A DNA stretch of 64,000 nt from assembly GCA_902556425.1 (NCBI GenBank), contig CACDWG010000002.1, forward strand, positions 62,001 through 126,000, written 5' to 3'. Numbering within the stretch: the stretch's first letter is position 1; each line of letters starts with the position of its first letter. Positions 45,291 through 53,819 of the stretch are shown here, piece after piece. The stretch is from UBA4421 sp002704225 (GTDB lineage: Bacteria; Pseudomonadota; Gammaproteobacteria; Pseudomonadales; Azotimanducaceae). The position numbers and the translations under genes are program-made. The notes under the pieces are model-generated. The model did not search any database, was not told the DNA's origin, and saw nothing but the letters and a program-made list of their open reading frames with translations.

Positions 45291-46253
45291 CTACCAAGCG
45301 TAGGCTTCTGGTGCTGCACCGCAGGGCGGGAAAATCTCGTCGATTTTGTCTAAGGTTTCTTGGTCCAGTTTGAGTTGCGGCACCTCAACAACGCCCTGCA
45401 ACTGTTCGATACTACCAGGACCGATGATGGTTGCGGCGACGCCGGGCTGGTGCAAAAGCCAAGCGAGAGCCACGTTGCTGGGCACATGACCAAGATCATC
45501 ACACAATGTTTGAAATGCCTGCAGTTGTTCAGCACGGGCTTGTCGAGCCTGCTGCATGGCCGGTGTCTGGCGTCTACCCGACGAGCCGCTACCCGTCGCC
45601 AACAAACCGCCCGCCAGCGGGCTCCAAGGGATCAGCCCGAGACCGTACTCTCGACAGGCGGGAAGCACTTCAAGTTCTGCGCGACGCTCCAGTAGATTGT
45701 ACAAGCCCTGTTCTGATACCAATCCCATGCGCTGTTGAGCCAGCGCCCTTTCGTTGGCCTGAGCAATGGCCCAGCCCGGAAAGTTGCTCGAGCCGACGTA
45801 GGTGATTTTGCCTTGTTGGTAGAGGCGATCCATAGCCTGCCAGATTTCATCAATGGGCGTCGCTCGATCAATGTGATGCATTTGATACAGATCAATATGC
45901 TCCACCTGAAGGCGCTTGAGGCTGGCGTCACAGGCCATTTGAATGTGTCGGGCGGACAGACCTCGGTCGTTAATGTCATCGGACATCGGCTCGTGCACCT
46001 TCGTTGCAACGACAGCGCTGTGGCGGCGCGCAGAATCCTTTGCCAGCCATTGGCCAATGATGGTTTCTGTCGTACCCACGCCGCTGTCGCCACCGTATTG
46101 ATCAGCGGTATCGATAAAATTGATGCCCGCATCCATCGCGCCGGACAAAATCTCGAAAGCCTCCTTTGGCGAGGTTCTGGAACCAAAATTCATGGTACCC
46201 AAACAAAGCGCGCTGACTTTTAGACCCGAACGGCCCAACTGACGATAGTGCAT
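45291..46253 (-). CDS. Aldo/keto reductase
   Basis: 320 residues, TIM-barrel aldo/keto reductase. The catalytic tetrad is visible: Asp and Tyr in FIDTADQYGG, Lys in VATKVHEP and His in YQMHHIDRATP. NADP-binding features are in the C-terminal GPGSIEQLQG. Lies 22 bases after the PhyH gene on the same strand and may be coexpressed with it. Confidence 0.9.
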   Translation of the reverse strand: MHYRQLGRSGLKVSALCLGTMNFGSRTSPKEAFEILSGAMDAGINFIDTADQYGGDSGVGTTETIIGQWLAKDSARRHSAVVATKVHEPMSDDINDRGLSARHIQMACDASLKRLQVEHIDLYQMHHIDRATPIDEIWQAMDRLYQQGKITYVGSSNFPGWAIAQANERALAQQRMGLVSEQGLYNLLERRAELEVLPACREYGLGLIPWSPLAGGLLATGSGSSGRRQTPAMQQARQARAEQLQAFQTLCDDLGHVPSNVALAWLLHQPGVAATIIGPGSIEQLQGVVEVPQLKLDQETLDKIDEIFPPCGAAPEAYAW

Positions 46254-46275
46254 GATGATTTTCTCGGTGAGTGTT

Positions 46276-47238
46276 TTATCGCGCGCGCAAGGTCGCGCCA
46301 GTTACCAGTTCTTCGCTGGAGTCAGCAACGCAAAAACGTGCCAGCTGTTGCGCACGGAATGACAATTTTTTATGGTCCTCATAGCTGATGCCGGGCACCA
46401 TGGGCTCTCGAAACCAAGGCGCATAAAATTCTAAATTGGGTATGGACCGCGTTGCATCAGACAAGTTCGGCGTACCGCCGTGCCAAGCCCGAACGTCTCG
46501 AATCATAATGCCGCCAGCCGGTGCGGGACATACGGTACTCAGGCGCATCCACTCCGGTTCCTCCGCCAGGGTCGGGATGGATTGACGGGCATGTTGGGTG
46601 CCCGGGATTTGTCGAGTCGGACCATTCAGTGCGGTCAAATCCTGAGGCAGGAAGTTAACGCACACGTAGGGACAAGGTAGGTCTCGAATCGACATCGTAT
46701 TGGTCGGGTCGGTAAACGCGCTGAAAGGCGTTTGCTCTGCATCCACATAGTCACGAATGTCTGAATGAAGCGCTTGATAGTGAATGGCTCCGGGCAAACA
46801 GAAGTCGCCACTGGCGGAGCGCAAGCAGTAGTCTGCTGAACCAAAAATAGCGCTGACGAGTTGATCAACCAAGGGAAGGTCGAGCAGCATTTGCCATTCG
46901 GGCCTGTGCAACTGACTGCGGGTTAGGCTGGAACCGCCAAACGAGTAACGGTGCGTTCCGCGATTGCCTTTGTTCTCGACGTCTAAGGCAACAATCTCCG
47001 CTACGACTTCATCGCACCCCGCTGCGAGAAACTCCGTTTGCTCGCTGTTCAGAACATTGGCTACCACCACAAAACCGTCACGGCGGAACAATGCCACCGC
47101 CCTCTCAGCATCCTTTGGACTCAAAACGTCCAGTCCCTTGATGCCGTTGTGCTTCTCGAGATGATTGCGCAGAGCCTGCACCGAAGGATCGTCTTTGGGT
47201 TTCGTTGCCCAGCCTTGGGGGTGTGAAGAAGCGCTCAT
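46276..47238 (-). CDS. Phytanoyl-CoA dioxygenase (PhyH) family protein (copy 1)
   Basis: 320 residues from ATG 47238. PhyH fold with RRDGFVVVANVLNSEQTEFL and an HxD-type metal site in HSDIRDYVD (near residue 160). The distal histidine and 2-oxoglutarate arginine are in RDVRAWHGGTPNLSDATRS. The substrate is unknown. A TTG six bases earlier is the alternative start. One of three PhyH genes in the window; they are not near-identical copies. Confidence 0.84.
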   Translation of the reverse strand: MSASSHPQGWATKPKDDPSVQALRNHLEKHNGIKGLDVLSPKDAERAVALFRRDGFVVVANVLNSEQTEFLAAGCDEVVAEIVALDVENKGNRGTHRYSFGGSSLTRSQLHRPEWQMLLDLPLVDQLVSAIFGSADYCLRSASGDFCLPGAIHYQALHSDIRDYVDAEQTPFSAFTDPTNTMSIRDLPCPYVCVNFLPQDLTALNGPTRQIPGTQHARQSIPTLAEEPEWMRLSTVCPAPAGGIMIRDVRAWHGGTPNLSDATRSIPNLEFYAPWFREPMVPGISYEDHKKLSFRAQQLARFCVADSSEELVTGATLRAR

Positions 47239-47546
47239 ACACAATCCGTATTCGGTGAGGGGTAAAGTTTAGGGCTTCGGCTCTGAAGTGGCCAGCGAAA
47301 GCGCCGCCGTTGCGGAGCGCATACCGACCACTGGGTGCATCAAGACATACACCAATCCGCCAAGTGCTTTCTGCCTTGCGCGACAAAAGTATGCAAAGTA
47401 CCTGTAATCGAACCACACCTGCTGCATGATTGTCGTTTGGCTTTCCGCGGCCCATCGCTCGCTTTGCGGTGTAAGCCGCGAACGGCTGACGCGAGGCCTC
47501 TCAGCGCGGCTGTAACACGACCAATCCATTCAGGAGTTCAACAAAT
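47239..47546. other. Intergenic stretch, nothing certain
   Basis: About 300 bases between divergent PhyH and enoyl-CoA hydratase genes. A minus-strand ORF at 47269-47529 encodes a partly hydrophobic peptide but has no ribosome site and is left unannotated. Confidence 0.4.
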
Positions 47547-48332
47547 ATGGCCGAAGACCAAGGCATCAACGTCGAGTACGAAGAGCAAATTGCTCGTCTG
47601 ATACTCAACCGCCCGAAACAGTTGAATGCGTTGAACGACGACATTCGTCGAGTCATCGCAACCACTCTTAACGAGCTCATGGAGCGACCGGATATCCGCT
47701 TGCTGGTGATATCTGGTGAGGGAAAGTCATTCTGTTCAGGGGCAGACCTTAGAACGACGTCTTATCCAAAGGTTGAGGGCGATTGGTCGACCCGGCGCAA
47801 CCGCACCGCCACCTGGCAGCGGGTATTGGAACAGTTGGAGCGCATCCCACAGGTCACTGTGGCGTCCATGCGAGGCCATGTAGTTGGCGGTGGCGCGCTG
47901 ATGGCAACGGCCTGCGATTTCAGAGTGATTTCTGACAATGTTGTTTTGCGCATTCCAGAGTTGGCGCTCGGCATTCCCAATGTCTGGAATGGCACACCTT
48001 TGTTAGCACGGGAAGTTGGCCTGCCTACTGCCCGCGATTGGGTGATGACAACACGCAAAGTGCGCTGTGACGAACTGAAGCAAAGTGGCTGGGCCCAGCG
48101 AGTGGCGATTGATGACGCGTTGGAGGATGTCACCGAACAGCTGATCGGTGAACTCCTCGCGGTTCCCGCGGCGGCGCTGGCGATGACCCGCTCGATGACG
48201 TCTGCACTGGGCAGATCAGCATCCGGCATGGCCATGGGCTGGGCTGACGCGGACCTCCAGCAGTGGGCACTGACAGAAGAGGAGTACAAAGAAACCGTGA
48301 GGTCTTACGCTAAGCAACTGGCTAGCAAGTAG
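47547..48332 (+). CDS. Enoyl-CoA hydratase/isomerase family protein
   Basis: 261 residues, crotonase fold: LILNRPKQLNALNDDI, LVISGEGKSFCSGADLRT (oxyanion loop), MRGHVVGGGALMATACDFRV and LALGIPNVWNGTPLLAREVG. The catalytic glutamate of the hydratases is replaced around GIPNVWNG, so it may be an isomerase or hydrolase rather than a hydratase. AGGAG precedes the ATG. Confidence 0.86.
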   Translation: MAEDQGINVEYEEQIARLILNRPKQLNALNDDIRRVIATTLNELMERPDIRLLVISGEGKSFCSGADLRTTSYPKVEGDWSTRRNRTATWQRVLEQLERIPQVTVASMRGHVVGGGALMATACDFRVISDNVVLRIPELALGIPNVWNGTPLLAREVGLPTARDWVMTTRKVRCDELKQSGWAQRVAIDDALEDVTEQLIGELLAVPAAALAMTRSMTSALGRSASGMAMGWADADLQQWALTEEEYKETVRSYAKQLASK

Positions 48333-48555
48333 CGTAAAATCGCTGCTCGACCAATGAAATGACATTGCATTGTGAAGCCGTTGGGTCGCATTATTGACTG
48401 AAGCGTTTTGGGCGCTAAACCATCTAAGTGACGACCAGCGCTTACAAGCGGCTGAATAGACCGAATGCGTCGAGCCTTATGTCCCGATGCAGGTCGGAAC
48501 GGCACTACCATTCGCATAAGGAGCATGTTTGATCGGCTTGCGCCTGAACCCCATA

Positions 48556-49938
48556 TCAGCGCCGCTCGCGCTCGAGTTTCTCCAACGTCAAGCCCACCGC
48601 CGTGCCTTCTGCAAATCCGGGCCAGTAATTATGCGCCGCTTCCGGTCGATCGTTTTTCATCGCGTAGGTGGCCTGTGCACCATCCGGATAGACATCTAAG
48701 AACGACAGCATCGAAGCGTCGCCCTTCAGATAGTAATTGAAGTAGGCGGTAGCGAAATGATCCATCACATTGTTCATGCGTACGTTATCCCACACGGCGT
48801 CCATGTAATGGTCTGCGCCCTCACCGGTTGCGCTGTCGAGTATTTCATGGGGCACGGGATAAGGAGCGCCGGCATTGTGCGCCGCATTTTTATAGGTCAG
48901 CAAGTAACGATCGCTGTTAATGGCGGCTTCGTACATTGCTCGCACCCCGTTTTCATACCCCGAGACCGTATCTTTATCACCGGCGAGATAGAATGTTGGC
49001 GTCTCGATGCCCGCCAAGTCTTGCTGACGCCACACCCCGTTCGTCATGCCCCAAGGCGCGATCGCGAAGCCTGCCTTGATGCGCGGATCCAATTTGGATC
49101 TGAAAGTGGGGTTGCTCGTCGTGTGCTCGGCTAACAACCGATTGGGAGGGGCCATAGACGATGCAACGACCTCATCGCTGTAGCCACCGCCCAGATTGTT
49201 GACGAGGCCGTAACCTCCCATCGAGTAGCCGACCACACCCGTGTTGTCGGCATCGACCATGCCGAACAGAAAGCTTTGCCGATCACTGGACAGCTGGGCC
49301 ATGCGTTCGATCACAAAGCGTTGATCCAATGGTCGATTGTAGAGCGTGCTTGAAAATGCCTGTTGGTCATCATAGGTGCTGTCCGCATGATCAATGGACA
49401 CGGACACAAAACCCTTGCTCGCCAAGTTCTCACCCAGGTGGCTCATCAGGTAACGATTGCCAGGATAACCATGAGAAATCACGACAAGGGGAAACGCGCC
49501 CGCATTGGTTTGGGGGTTGGCATCGCGCACGGCCTGACCGTAGAGCGTTGCAACAATCGCCGGATTGCGCGCGATGGCTCGGTACTCGCCGCCTCGCAAC
49601 TGACCATCAACGAGCCGCGCTGGATACCACACTTCCACGGTCAAGCTGCGGTCATACATCGCATTCTTACCCCCGGAGCGGGTACTCAGCACGTCTACGC
49701 GATCGGTATCCACCAGCGTCAGGGTACGCACCCCAATGTCGTATTCGCCGTAGGCGGCGAGGCTGGGCGCATCCGGTCGAACGATGTCGATACGATTTAC
49801 TTGAGCCATACCCGTAATGGAATTCATGGTGAGCACACCTGCGATCGTGAGGGTTTTAAGGGTTTTCGTTTTATGGCATGCAGAGCGGAACATTCGCCGC
49901 ACCGCACACGTAGGTCTTAGGGCTTGTATCTGGGTCAT
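48556..49938 (-). CDS. Secreted alpha/beta hydrolase (dienelactone hydrolase/PAF-acetylhydrolase-like)
   Basis: Up to 460 residues. The hydrolase core shows the oxyanion region VVISHGYPGNRYLMSHLG (near residue 155), the nucleophile elbow VVGYSMGGYG (serine near 223) and a likely catalytic histidine around NAAHNAGAP. A signal peptide follows internal methionine 16 or later (LTIAGVLTMNSITGMAQ), so the true start may be 49893. Large members hydrolyse esters such as phthalates or lipids; the substrate is not deducible. Confidence 0.82.
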   Translation of the reverse strand: MTQIQALRPTCAVRRMFRSACHKTKTLKTLTIAGVLTMNSITGMAQVNRIDIVRPDAPSLAAYGEYDIGVRTLTLVDTDRVDVLSTRSGGKNAMYDRSLTVEVWYPARLVDGQLRGGEYRAIARNPAIVATLYGQAVRDANPQTNAGAFPLVVISHGYPGNRYLMSHLGENLASKGFVSVSIDHADSTYDDQQAFSSTLYNRPLDQRFVIERMAQLSSDRQSFLFGMVDADNTGVVGYSMGGYGLVNNLGGGYSDEVVASSMAPPNRLLAEHTTSNPTFRSKLDPRIKAGFAIAPWGMTNGVWRQQDLAGIETPTFYLAGDKDTVSGYENGVRAMYEAAINSDRYLLTYKNAAHNAGAPYPVPHEILDSATGEGADHYMDAVWDNVRMNNVMDHFATAYFNYYLKGDASMLSFLDVYPDGAQATYAMKNDRPEAAHNYWPGFAEGTAVGLTLEKLERERR

Positions 49939-50149
49939 AGCATTCGTGGTTCGCGCAGTGAGGTTCAGGGTCGCCGATTATCGGCTCATTGGGTCAATGC
50001 ATCCGACGCGAGCTGAGACTAGCTGACTTGCTCGTGAAATACTCAAGCGATGTATCGTGACCCTGTCCGTTGAATCAAGGTGGAGAAAATATTCCCCCAC
50101 AGTCAACTGTTAAGCCTTGAACAGAACGCGCAAAACATGGCCTTCAGCA

Positions 50150-50181
50150 CGAAAAGCCGCCTCCGTTTGCAGAAGGCGGTT
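50150..50181 (-). terminator. Intrinsic terminator after the secreted protein gene at 50210
   Basis: CCGCCT (50157-50162) pairs with AGGCGG (50174-50179). On the minus strand the stem is followed by CTTTTC. It lies 31 bases downstream of the stop codon. Confidence 0.6.
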
Positions 50182-50209
50182 CACCTGCACGTTTGAACTC
50201 CGCGCCTCC

Positions 50210-51004
50210 TCAGTCGCTGACGGGCCAATAGACCGCGTTAGAGAGATACAATCGCGGCGCGTCACAGCTCATGACATCACCGGTCGTCTGACGAATGGCT
50301 CTTCTCGTGTCACGGGTCATTTTGTCGTAGCCCACGCCGTAATCCGTAATGCTCCGAAAAGCCTCAACGAGGTAAACGTGATTTTCTTGACTGGGCGCCG
50401 CTCCGGGCCCGGGCACCATCATGAAACTCGCGTTGAACCCAAGCCCGCCTTCGTCAGCCTTGTGCGCGGCAGATACGCCTGCTGCATAGGCGTCTTCAAC
50501 GGTTTTGCCCTCGCGCAGCTCACACCCCAAGATACGAATCAGACCGTTATTTGGCTCGTATTGCCCCTTGCTGGGCGATAGCGAATACAAGACCGCCATA
50601 CTGCGCTGATTACTTGGAACGACGATTTCGTCCAGAGCAGCCTGCACCTTTGCGCCATTCTTGAAGAAACCATCCCATCCTTTGCCGAAATCGGCGATGC
50701 TTGGCCAGATGCCGAAAAACAAGGTGTCGAACTGGGCTATATCAGGCAGTGCCGCAAGGTTCGAGTAGAACGGTGTCCATGTGGTCATGCGATACGGCGT
50801 ACCGTTGCTCTCGACAACGTCCCCAAACGCCCTTCCCCAAGACTGCAGATCCGCTACGCCTTTACCCGGTTGGAATTTCACAGGAGCCGTTTGTGCGAAA
50901 GCCATGGCTTTCTCCGGCAAGGTGGCGGGTTCACCTGCGTGATTGTGTGCGTAGCCCGATAGCGGCAATAACAGCGCGATGACGAAACTGGATATTCTCA
51001 ACAT
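50210..51004 (-). CDS. Secreted hypothetical protein
   Basis: 264 residues with a signal peptide (MLRISSFVIALLLPLSGYAH). The mature part contains repeated aromatic segments (TTWTPFYSNLAALPDIAQF, FFGIWPSIADFGKGWDGFF) suggesting a dimeric ferredoxin-like or NIPSNAP-like fold, but I do not recognise the family with confidence. AGGAAGGAAG precedes the ATG. It diverges from the Fur-box unit, and its start lies 137 bases from the Fur box, so iron control is possible. Confidence 0.65.
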   Translation of the reverse strand: MLRISSFVIALLLPLSGYAHNHAGEPATLPEKAMAFAQTAPVKFQPGKGVADLQSWGRAFGDVVESNGTPYRMTTWTPFYSNLAALPDIAQFDTLFFGIWPSIADFGKGWDGFFKNGAKVQAALDEIVVPSNQRSMAVLYSLSPSKGQYEPNNGLIRILGCELREGKTVEDAYAAGVSAAHKADEGGLGFNASFMMVPGPGAAPSQENHVYLVEAFRSITDYGVGYDKMTRDTRRAIRQTTGDVMSCDAPRLYLSNAVYWPVSD

Positions 51005-51120
51005 TGGTCTTCCTTCCTATTTTTGTTGTTTTCGTGCCTTGTCAAAGGCACCCGCTCACTATGCCCGACTGATCGCCAAGCTCAACAGACTTCTTGACGG
51101 ATGAGCCCGAAAGGTTTTTC

Positions 51121-51149
51121 TTGCAAACTTTATCTCTTTTAATGAGAAT
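51121..51149 (+). promoter_or_regulatory. Promoter overlapping the Fur box
   Basis: TTGCAA at 51121-51126 and GAGAAT at 51144-51149 are spaced by 17 bases. The -10 element lies inside the Fur palindrome, as expected for repression by Fur-iron. Confidence 0.5.
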
Positions 51150-51159
51150 GATTCTCATT
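51141..51159. promoter_or_regulatory. Fur box
   Basis: AATGAGAATGATTCTCATT is a perfect 9-1-9 inverted repeat and matches the core TGAGAATGATTCTCA pattern of gammaproteobacterial Fur sites. It lies 33 bases before the next gene's ATG. Confidence 0.87.
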
Positions 51160-51192
51160 GCGATTTAATCAAAGAACAAACAGGAGTACAAA

Positions 51193-51672
51193 ATGTCTGC
51201 AGAGACAACGAGCCCCGAGGCGAATCCACCCGTATTTGGCGTTATGACCGCATCTCGATTACCCGCCGGATCACATCTTGTCCTCCACGGCATGCGACTT
51301 TGGAAGACTGCATTAATCGAAAAACACTGTGTATTTGCCAAGCTGAACGCGGAGTTCTCCGATCAGGACTGCACAGGGGCAATTCGATACATCGACGAAC
51401 TCATGTGCCTGATGTTTCTCGCCTCAAGGCGTCAACCGAGCATTTCCAGCCTGTACCAGAACAGACTATCCAACGATGAATTTCGCGTTCTGAATGCCAT
51501 CCGCCTTCTCGCGGAAAACAAGGCCGAAGGTGCAGTGCATCAACTTGGCGACCTCGTTCGTGGCCCGCTCAACTTCAGCATGATTCGAGTATGCGCGGAT
51601 ATCATTCGTATCCTGCAGTCCAAGCAACTCGGGTTTCAACTGCCGGTTCGTTTGACTGTAGTCGGGTCATGA
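51193..51672 (+). CDS. Fur-controlled hypothetical protein
   Basis: 159 residues, soluble and mainly helical, not recognised. Five cysteines are scattered (EKHCVFA, DQDCTGA, DELMCLMF, IRVCADI) and there is no signal peptide. The ribosome site AGGAG lies eight bases before ATG 51193. The Fur box directly upstream implies expression under iron limitation. Its TGA overlaps the start of a 37-residue membrane peptide gene, so the two form a unit. Confidence 0.72.
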   Translation: MSAETTSPEANPPVFGVMTASRLPAGSHLVLHGMRLWKTALIEKHCVFAKLNAEFSDQDCTGAIRYIDELMCLMFLASRRQPSISSLYQNRLSNDEFRVLNAIRLLAENKAEGAVHQLGDLVRGPLNFSMIRVCADIIRILQSKQLGFQLPVRLTVVGS

Positions 51673-51782
51673 AGCGCGTTAACTACGCCTCCCGGGTCAA
51701 GGTGATGCGTTCTATTGCGTGGATCTGCGGTTGCACGATCTTTTTCGCCTGTTACGCACTCAGTTGGACATGGGTCGTCTAG
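51669..51782 (+). CDS. Small membrane peptide (37 residues), translationally coupled
   Basis: The ATG at 51669 overlaps the upstream stop (ATGA). The product has a basic N-terminus (MKRVNYASRVKVMR) and one hydrophobic helix (SIAWICGCTIFFACYALSW) containing three cysteines, ending in TWVV. The coupling and the positive-inside layout support a real gene. It is likely the membrane partner of the Fur-controlled protein; function unknown. Confidence 0.58.
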   Translation: MKRVNYASRVKVMRSIAWICGCTIFFACYALSWTWVV

Positions 51783-51789
51783 AATCGTG

Positions 51790-52182
51790 CTAACGCTCCG
51801 GCAGAGATTCAAGGGCGGTGGGTACCCTGCCCCAACTCGGCGCATCGCTTTCGCAGTGAACCATGGTCGGAGAAAATTGCTCGGGATCGTCAAAGGAGCC
51901 GCCAGAAACGCTGGCCAACCCGGTGTCGAGATCCGCCCAAAGCCTGCTGCCGCAGCTGCCGCAAAAATTCCGCGTGTTTGTTCGGCCGGATTTTGCGGTC
52001 ACGCTGTAAGCGACCGGCTGCCCCTTCTCTAGTGTCAGGTTTTCTCTGGGAACCACGTAGGCCGCGTATCCGTCGGTCCCACTCACTTTTCTGCAATCGG
52101 TGCAGTAGCAGTACAGTTGCGCAACCGGCTCACCGTGAATGGAGTAACGAATTGCGCCGCACAAACACCCTCCTGCAATCAT
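51790..52182 (-). CDS. GFA/CENP-V family zinc protein
   Basis: 130 residues from ATG 52182, which has GGAG at spacing six; ATG 52194 is the alternative. Zinc-ligand cysteines of the glutathione-dependent formaldehyde-activating fold are in GGCLCGAIRY, CYCTDCRKVSG and FCGSCGSRLW. Most members are uncharacterised carbon-sulfur lyases. It is convergent with the small membrane peptide gene and lies downstream of the metallo-beta-lactamase gene on the same strand. Confidence 0.85.
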   Translation of the reverse strand: MIAGGCLCGAIRYSIHGEPVAQLYCYCTDCRKVSGTDGYAAYVVPRENLTLEKGQPVAYSVTAKSGRTNTRNFCGSCGSRLWADLDTGLASVSGGSFDDPEQFSPTMVHCESDAPSWGRVPTALESLPER

Positions 52183-52239
52183 TTGTGACTCCATCTTCCT
52201 GAGTTGTCTTGCCAAATTTCCGATCGGGTCGTCGCACGA

Positions 52240-53136
52240 TCAGTCAAAGATGTCCAGATCGTTCGCCAAGACGACGGCTCCGTCGTAGCGCTCTCGAACC
52301 TCGTCCAAGACCACTTCGTCATCTAAACCAAAGACTAGGGCGTGATACAAAATCAAGAGCTTGGGTTTTGCTCGAGAGGCCAAGCCTGCGAGTTCGTAGC
52401 TTGTTGTGTGGTTGCTGCGATGATAATCCTGCCAGAACGACGTTCTCAGATTTAGAGCCTGCTCGGAGACAACCTCGTGAATCAAGATATCGGCATCCTT
52501 GGCCATGGCTTCCATTTTCGGGTCATAGGCCGCATCGCCAGAAATGACGATCACCTTATCTGGCGTCGTGAATCGATAACCAAAGGCATTTGGCCAAGTC
52601 CCATGTTTCACCTTAAACGCTTCAACCGTGATGCGCTCATCGGAAAAGACCACGCCCTCGCGAATGGTGCGCGCGTCGATTTTCCAACCTTCAACGGTTG
52701 CGGGTTCCAAACCATACAGACGGTAGCGGCTGTCTTCCTGCCACGCCTTGGCCACATTTTGTGCCATCGCCTCGGTACCCTCGGGACCATACAGCACCAG
52801 CGGCGTTTCGCGTCCCTGAGTCCAACTGGTGTAGGCCAGATCAGGTAGTCCAGCAGTATGATCGTGATGCAAGTGGGTTAAGAAGGCGATGTCCAGCCGT
52901 TCGACGTTCATCGCCTCAAGGGGGCCACCATACTCAGCCGACACCGCTGCCGCACGTCGCACCACACCGGGTCCAAAATCCACGAGGTAGGCCTTGCCGT
53001 CGACCACAATCGCCGTCGCCGGCCCCGCTCGCTCCGGGGTCGGAATGGGGGTGCCCGTACCCAGCATGACGACCTGGGTTTCAGGAAACGCCAACGTTGG
53101 GCACATCAGGCTGACGCACAAAAGCACTAGCCGCAT
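52240..53136 (-). CDS. Secreted metallo-beta-lactamase-fold hydrolase
   Basis: 298 residues from ATG 53136 with a signal peptide (MRLVLLCVSLMCPTLAFPE). The metal motif LTHLHHDHTAG is near residue 83, with further ligands in VISGDAAYD and a late histidine in LLILYHALVFG. The layout resembles arylsulfatase/RNase Z-like (AtsA-type) hydrolases. GAGGA precedes the ATG, which lies 10 bases after the selenoprotein stop, so the two genes are probably cotranscribed. Confidence 0.85.
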   Translation of the reverse strand: MRLVLLCVSLMCPTLAFPETQVVMLGTGTPIPTPERAGPATAIVVDGKAYLVDFGPGVVRRAAAVSAEYGGPLEAMNVERLDIAFLTHLHHDHTAGLPDLAYTSWTQGRETPLVLYGPEGTEAMAQNVAKAWQEDSRYRLYGLEPATVEGWKIDARTIREGVVFSDERITVEAFKVKHGTWPNAFGYRFTTPDKVIVISGDAAYDPKMEAMAKDADILIHEVVSEQALNLRTSFWQDYHRSNHTTSYELAGLASRAKPKLLILYHALVFGLDDEVVLDEVRERYDGAVVLANDLDIFD

Positions 53137-53146
53137 CAGCTTGTCC

Positions 53147-53707
53147 TCAGTCGGATACGTCGATTTCAACCGGCTCGTCGACCGGGCAAAACTTGGATTC
53201 TAGATCCAGTACCGCCAGCAGACGTCCGAACCCAATGAACTGACCAATCATCATGCCAAGCTCAAGCACCTGACCGTCACTGTAGTGTTCTTTAAGCCGG
53301 TCAAAGAATGCATCGTCCATATTATGATGATCAGTGGCTAATCGATCAGCGTATTCTAGTGCTAGGTTCTCCGCAGGCGTAAAACCGTGCAGCGATTTAT
53401 CCAAGTCCAGCTGGGCAATTTTTTCTTCCGTTAAGTCTCCTGCAGACTGCAGGAGTCGAACGTTAAGTCACGTAAAACAGTCGTTATGTCTGGCAATCCG
53501 CAGTCTCACCAACTCAATCAACCCTTCAGGCACCGTGTATCCCTTGCGAGCGGGCAGGTAAAAGGCGTTATAAGCCTCGAACAATTCCGGACTATTGGCC
53601 AGACCACGCAGTGTGGAGGTATCCATCCCCTGAGTATCCATATGCTGTGCTGCTGTGCGCGTCGCGTCTGTCAGTTCCTCGTCCGCGAGCAATTTTATTC
53701 GGGCCAT
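53147..53707 (-). CDS. Carboxymuconolactone decarboxylase/AhpD-like selenoprotein (UGA read as Sec at residue 80)
   Basis: The single frame from ATG 53707 (AAGGA ribosome site) to 53147 encodes 186 residues with one in-frame TGA at 53468-53470. The segment before it is LVRLRIARHNDCFT, and after it LNVRLLQSAGDLTEEKIAQL. Related CMD proteins carry CxxC here, so the motif reads C77-F-T-U80. The downstream half continues as a normal CMD domain (LALEYADRLA, LELGMMIGQFIGFGRLLAVLD). A SECIS-type hairpin follows the TGA. CMD-domain and AhpD-like proteins are among the selenoprotein families reported from marine metagenomes. Likely a thiol/selenol redox enzyme. The alternative, a nonsense mutation of TGC, would not explain the hairpin or the intact downstream frame. 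Confidence 0.85.
53437..53467 (-). promoter_or_regulatory. Bacterial SECIS element of the CMD/AhpD-like selenoprotein
   Basis: On the minus strand, 20 bases after the TGA, CTCCTGCA and TGCAGGAG form a perfect 8-bp stem with loop GTC. The loop begins with G followed by U, as in bacterial SECIS elements, and the UGA-to-loop distance is in the normal range. A lower helix CGUU/AACG, just outside, can extend the structure. The stem codes for protein in frame, as expected. Confidence 0.8.
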
Positions 53708-53819
53708 TTCGCATCCTTACTTAGCAATTCATACGACGATCACGGCATCTTGCCTACAACCTTGGCAAAAACCCAGTGCATTTCAGAGGAGGTTTTTTTG
53801 CCGCAACCCCTGAACGACT

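Noticed and set aside
47269..47529. 86-codon minus-strand ORF with a partly hydrophobic C-terminal half
   Set aside because: No ribosome site, no recognised family, and composition not convincing.
53147..53404. Separate 85-residue ORF starting at ATG 53404
   Set aside because: It is the downstream half of the selenoprotein frame; no ribosome site supports an independent start.
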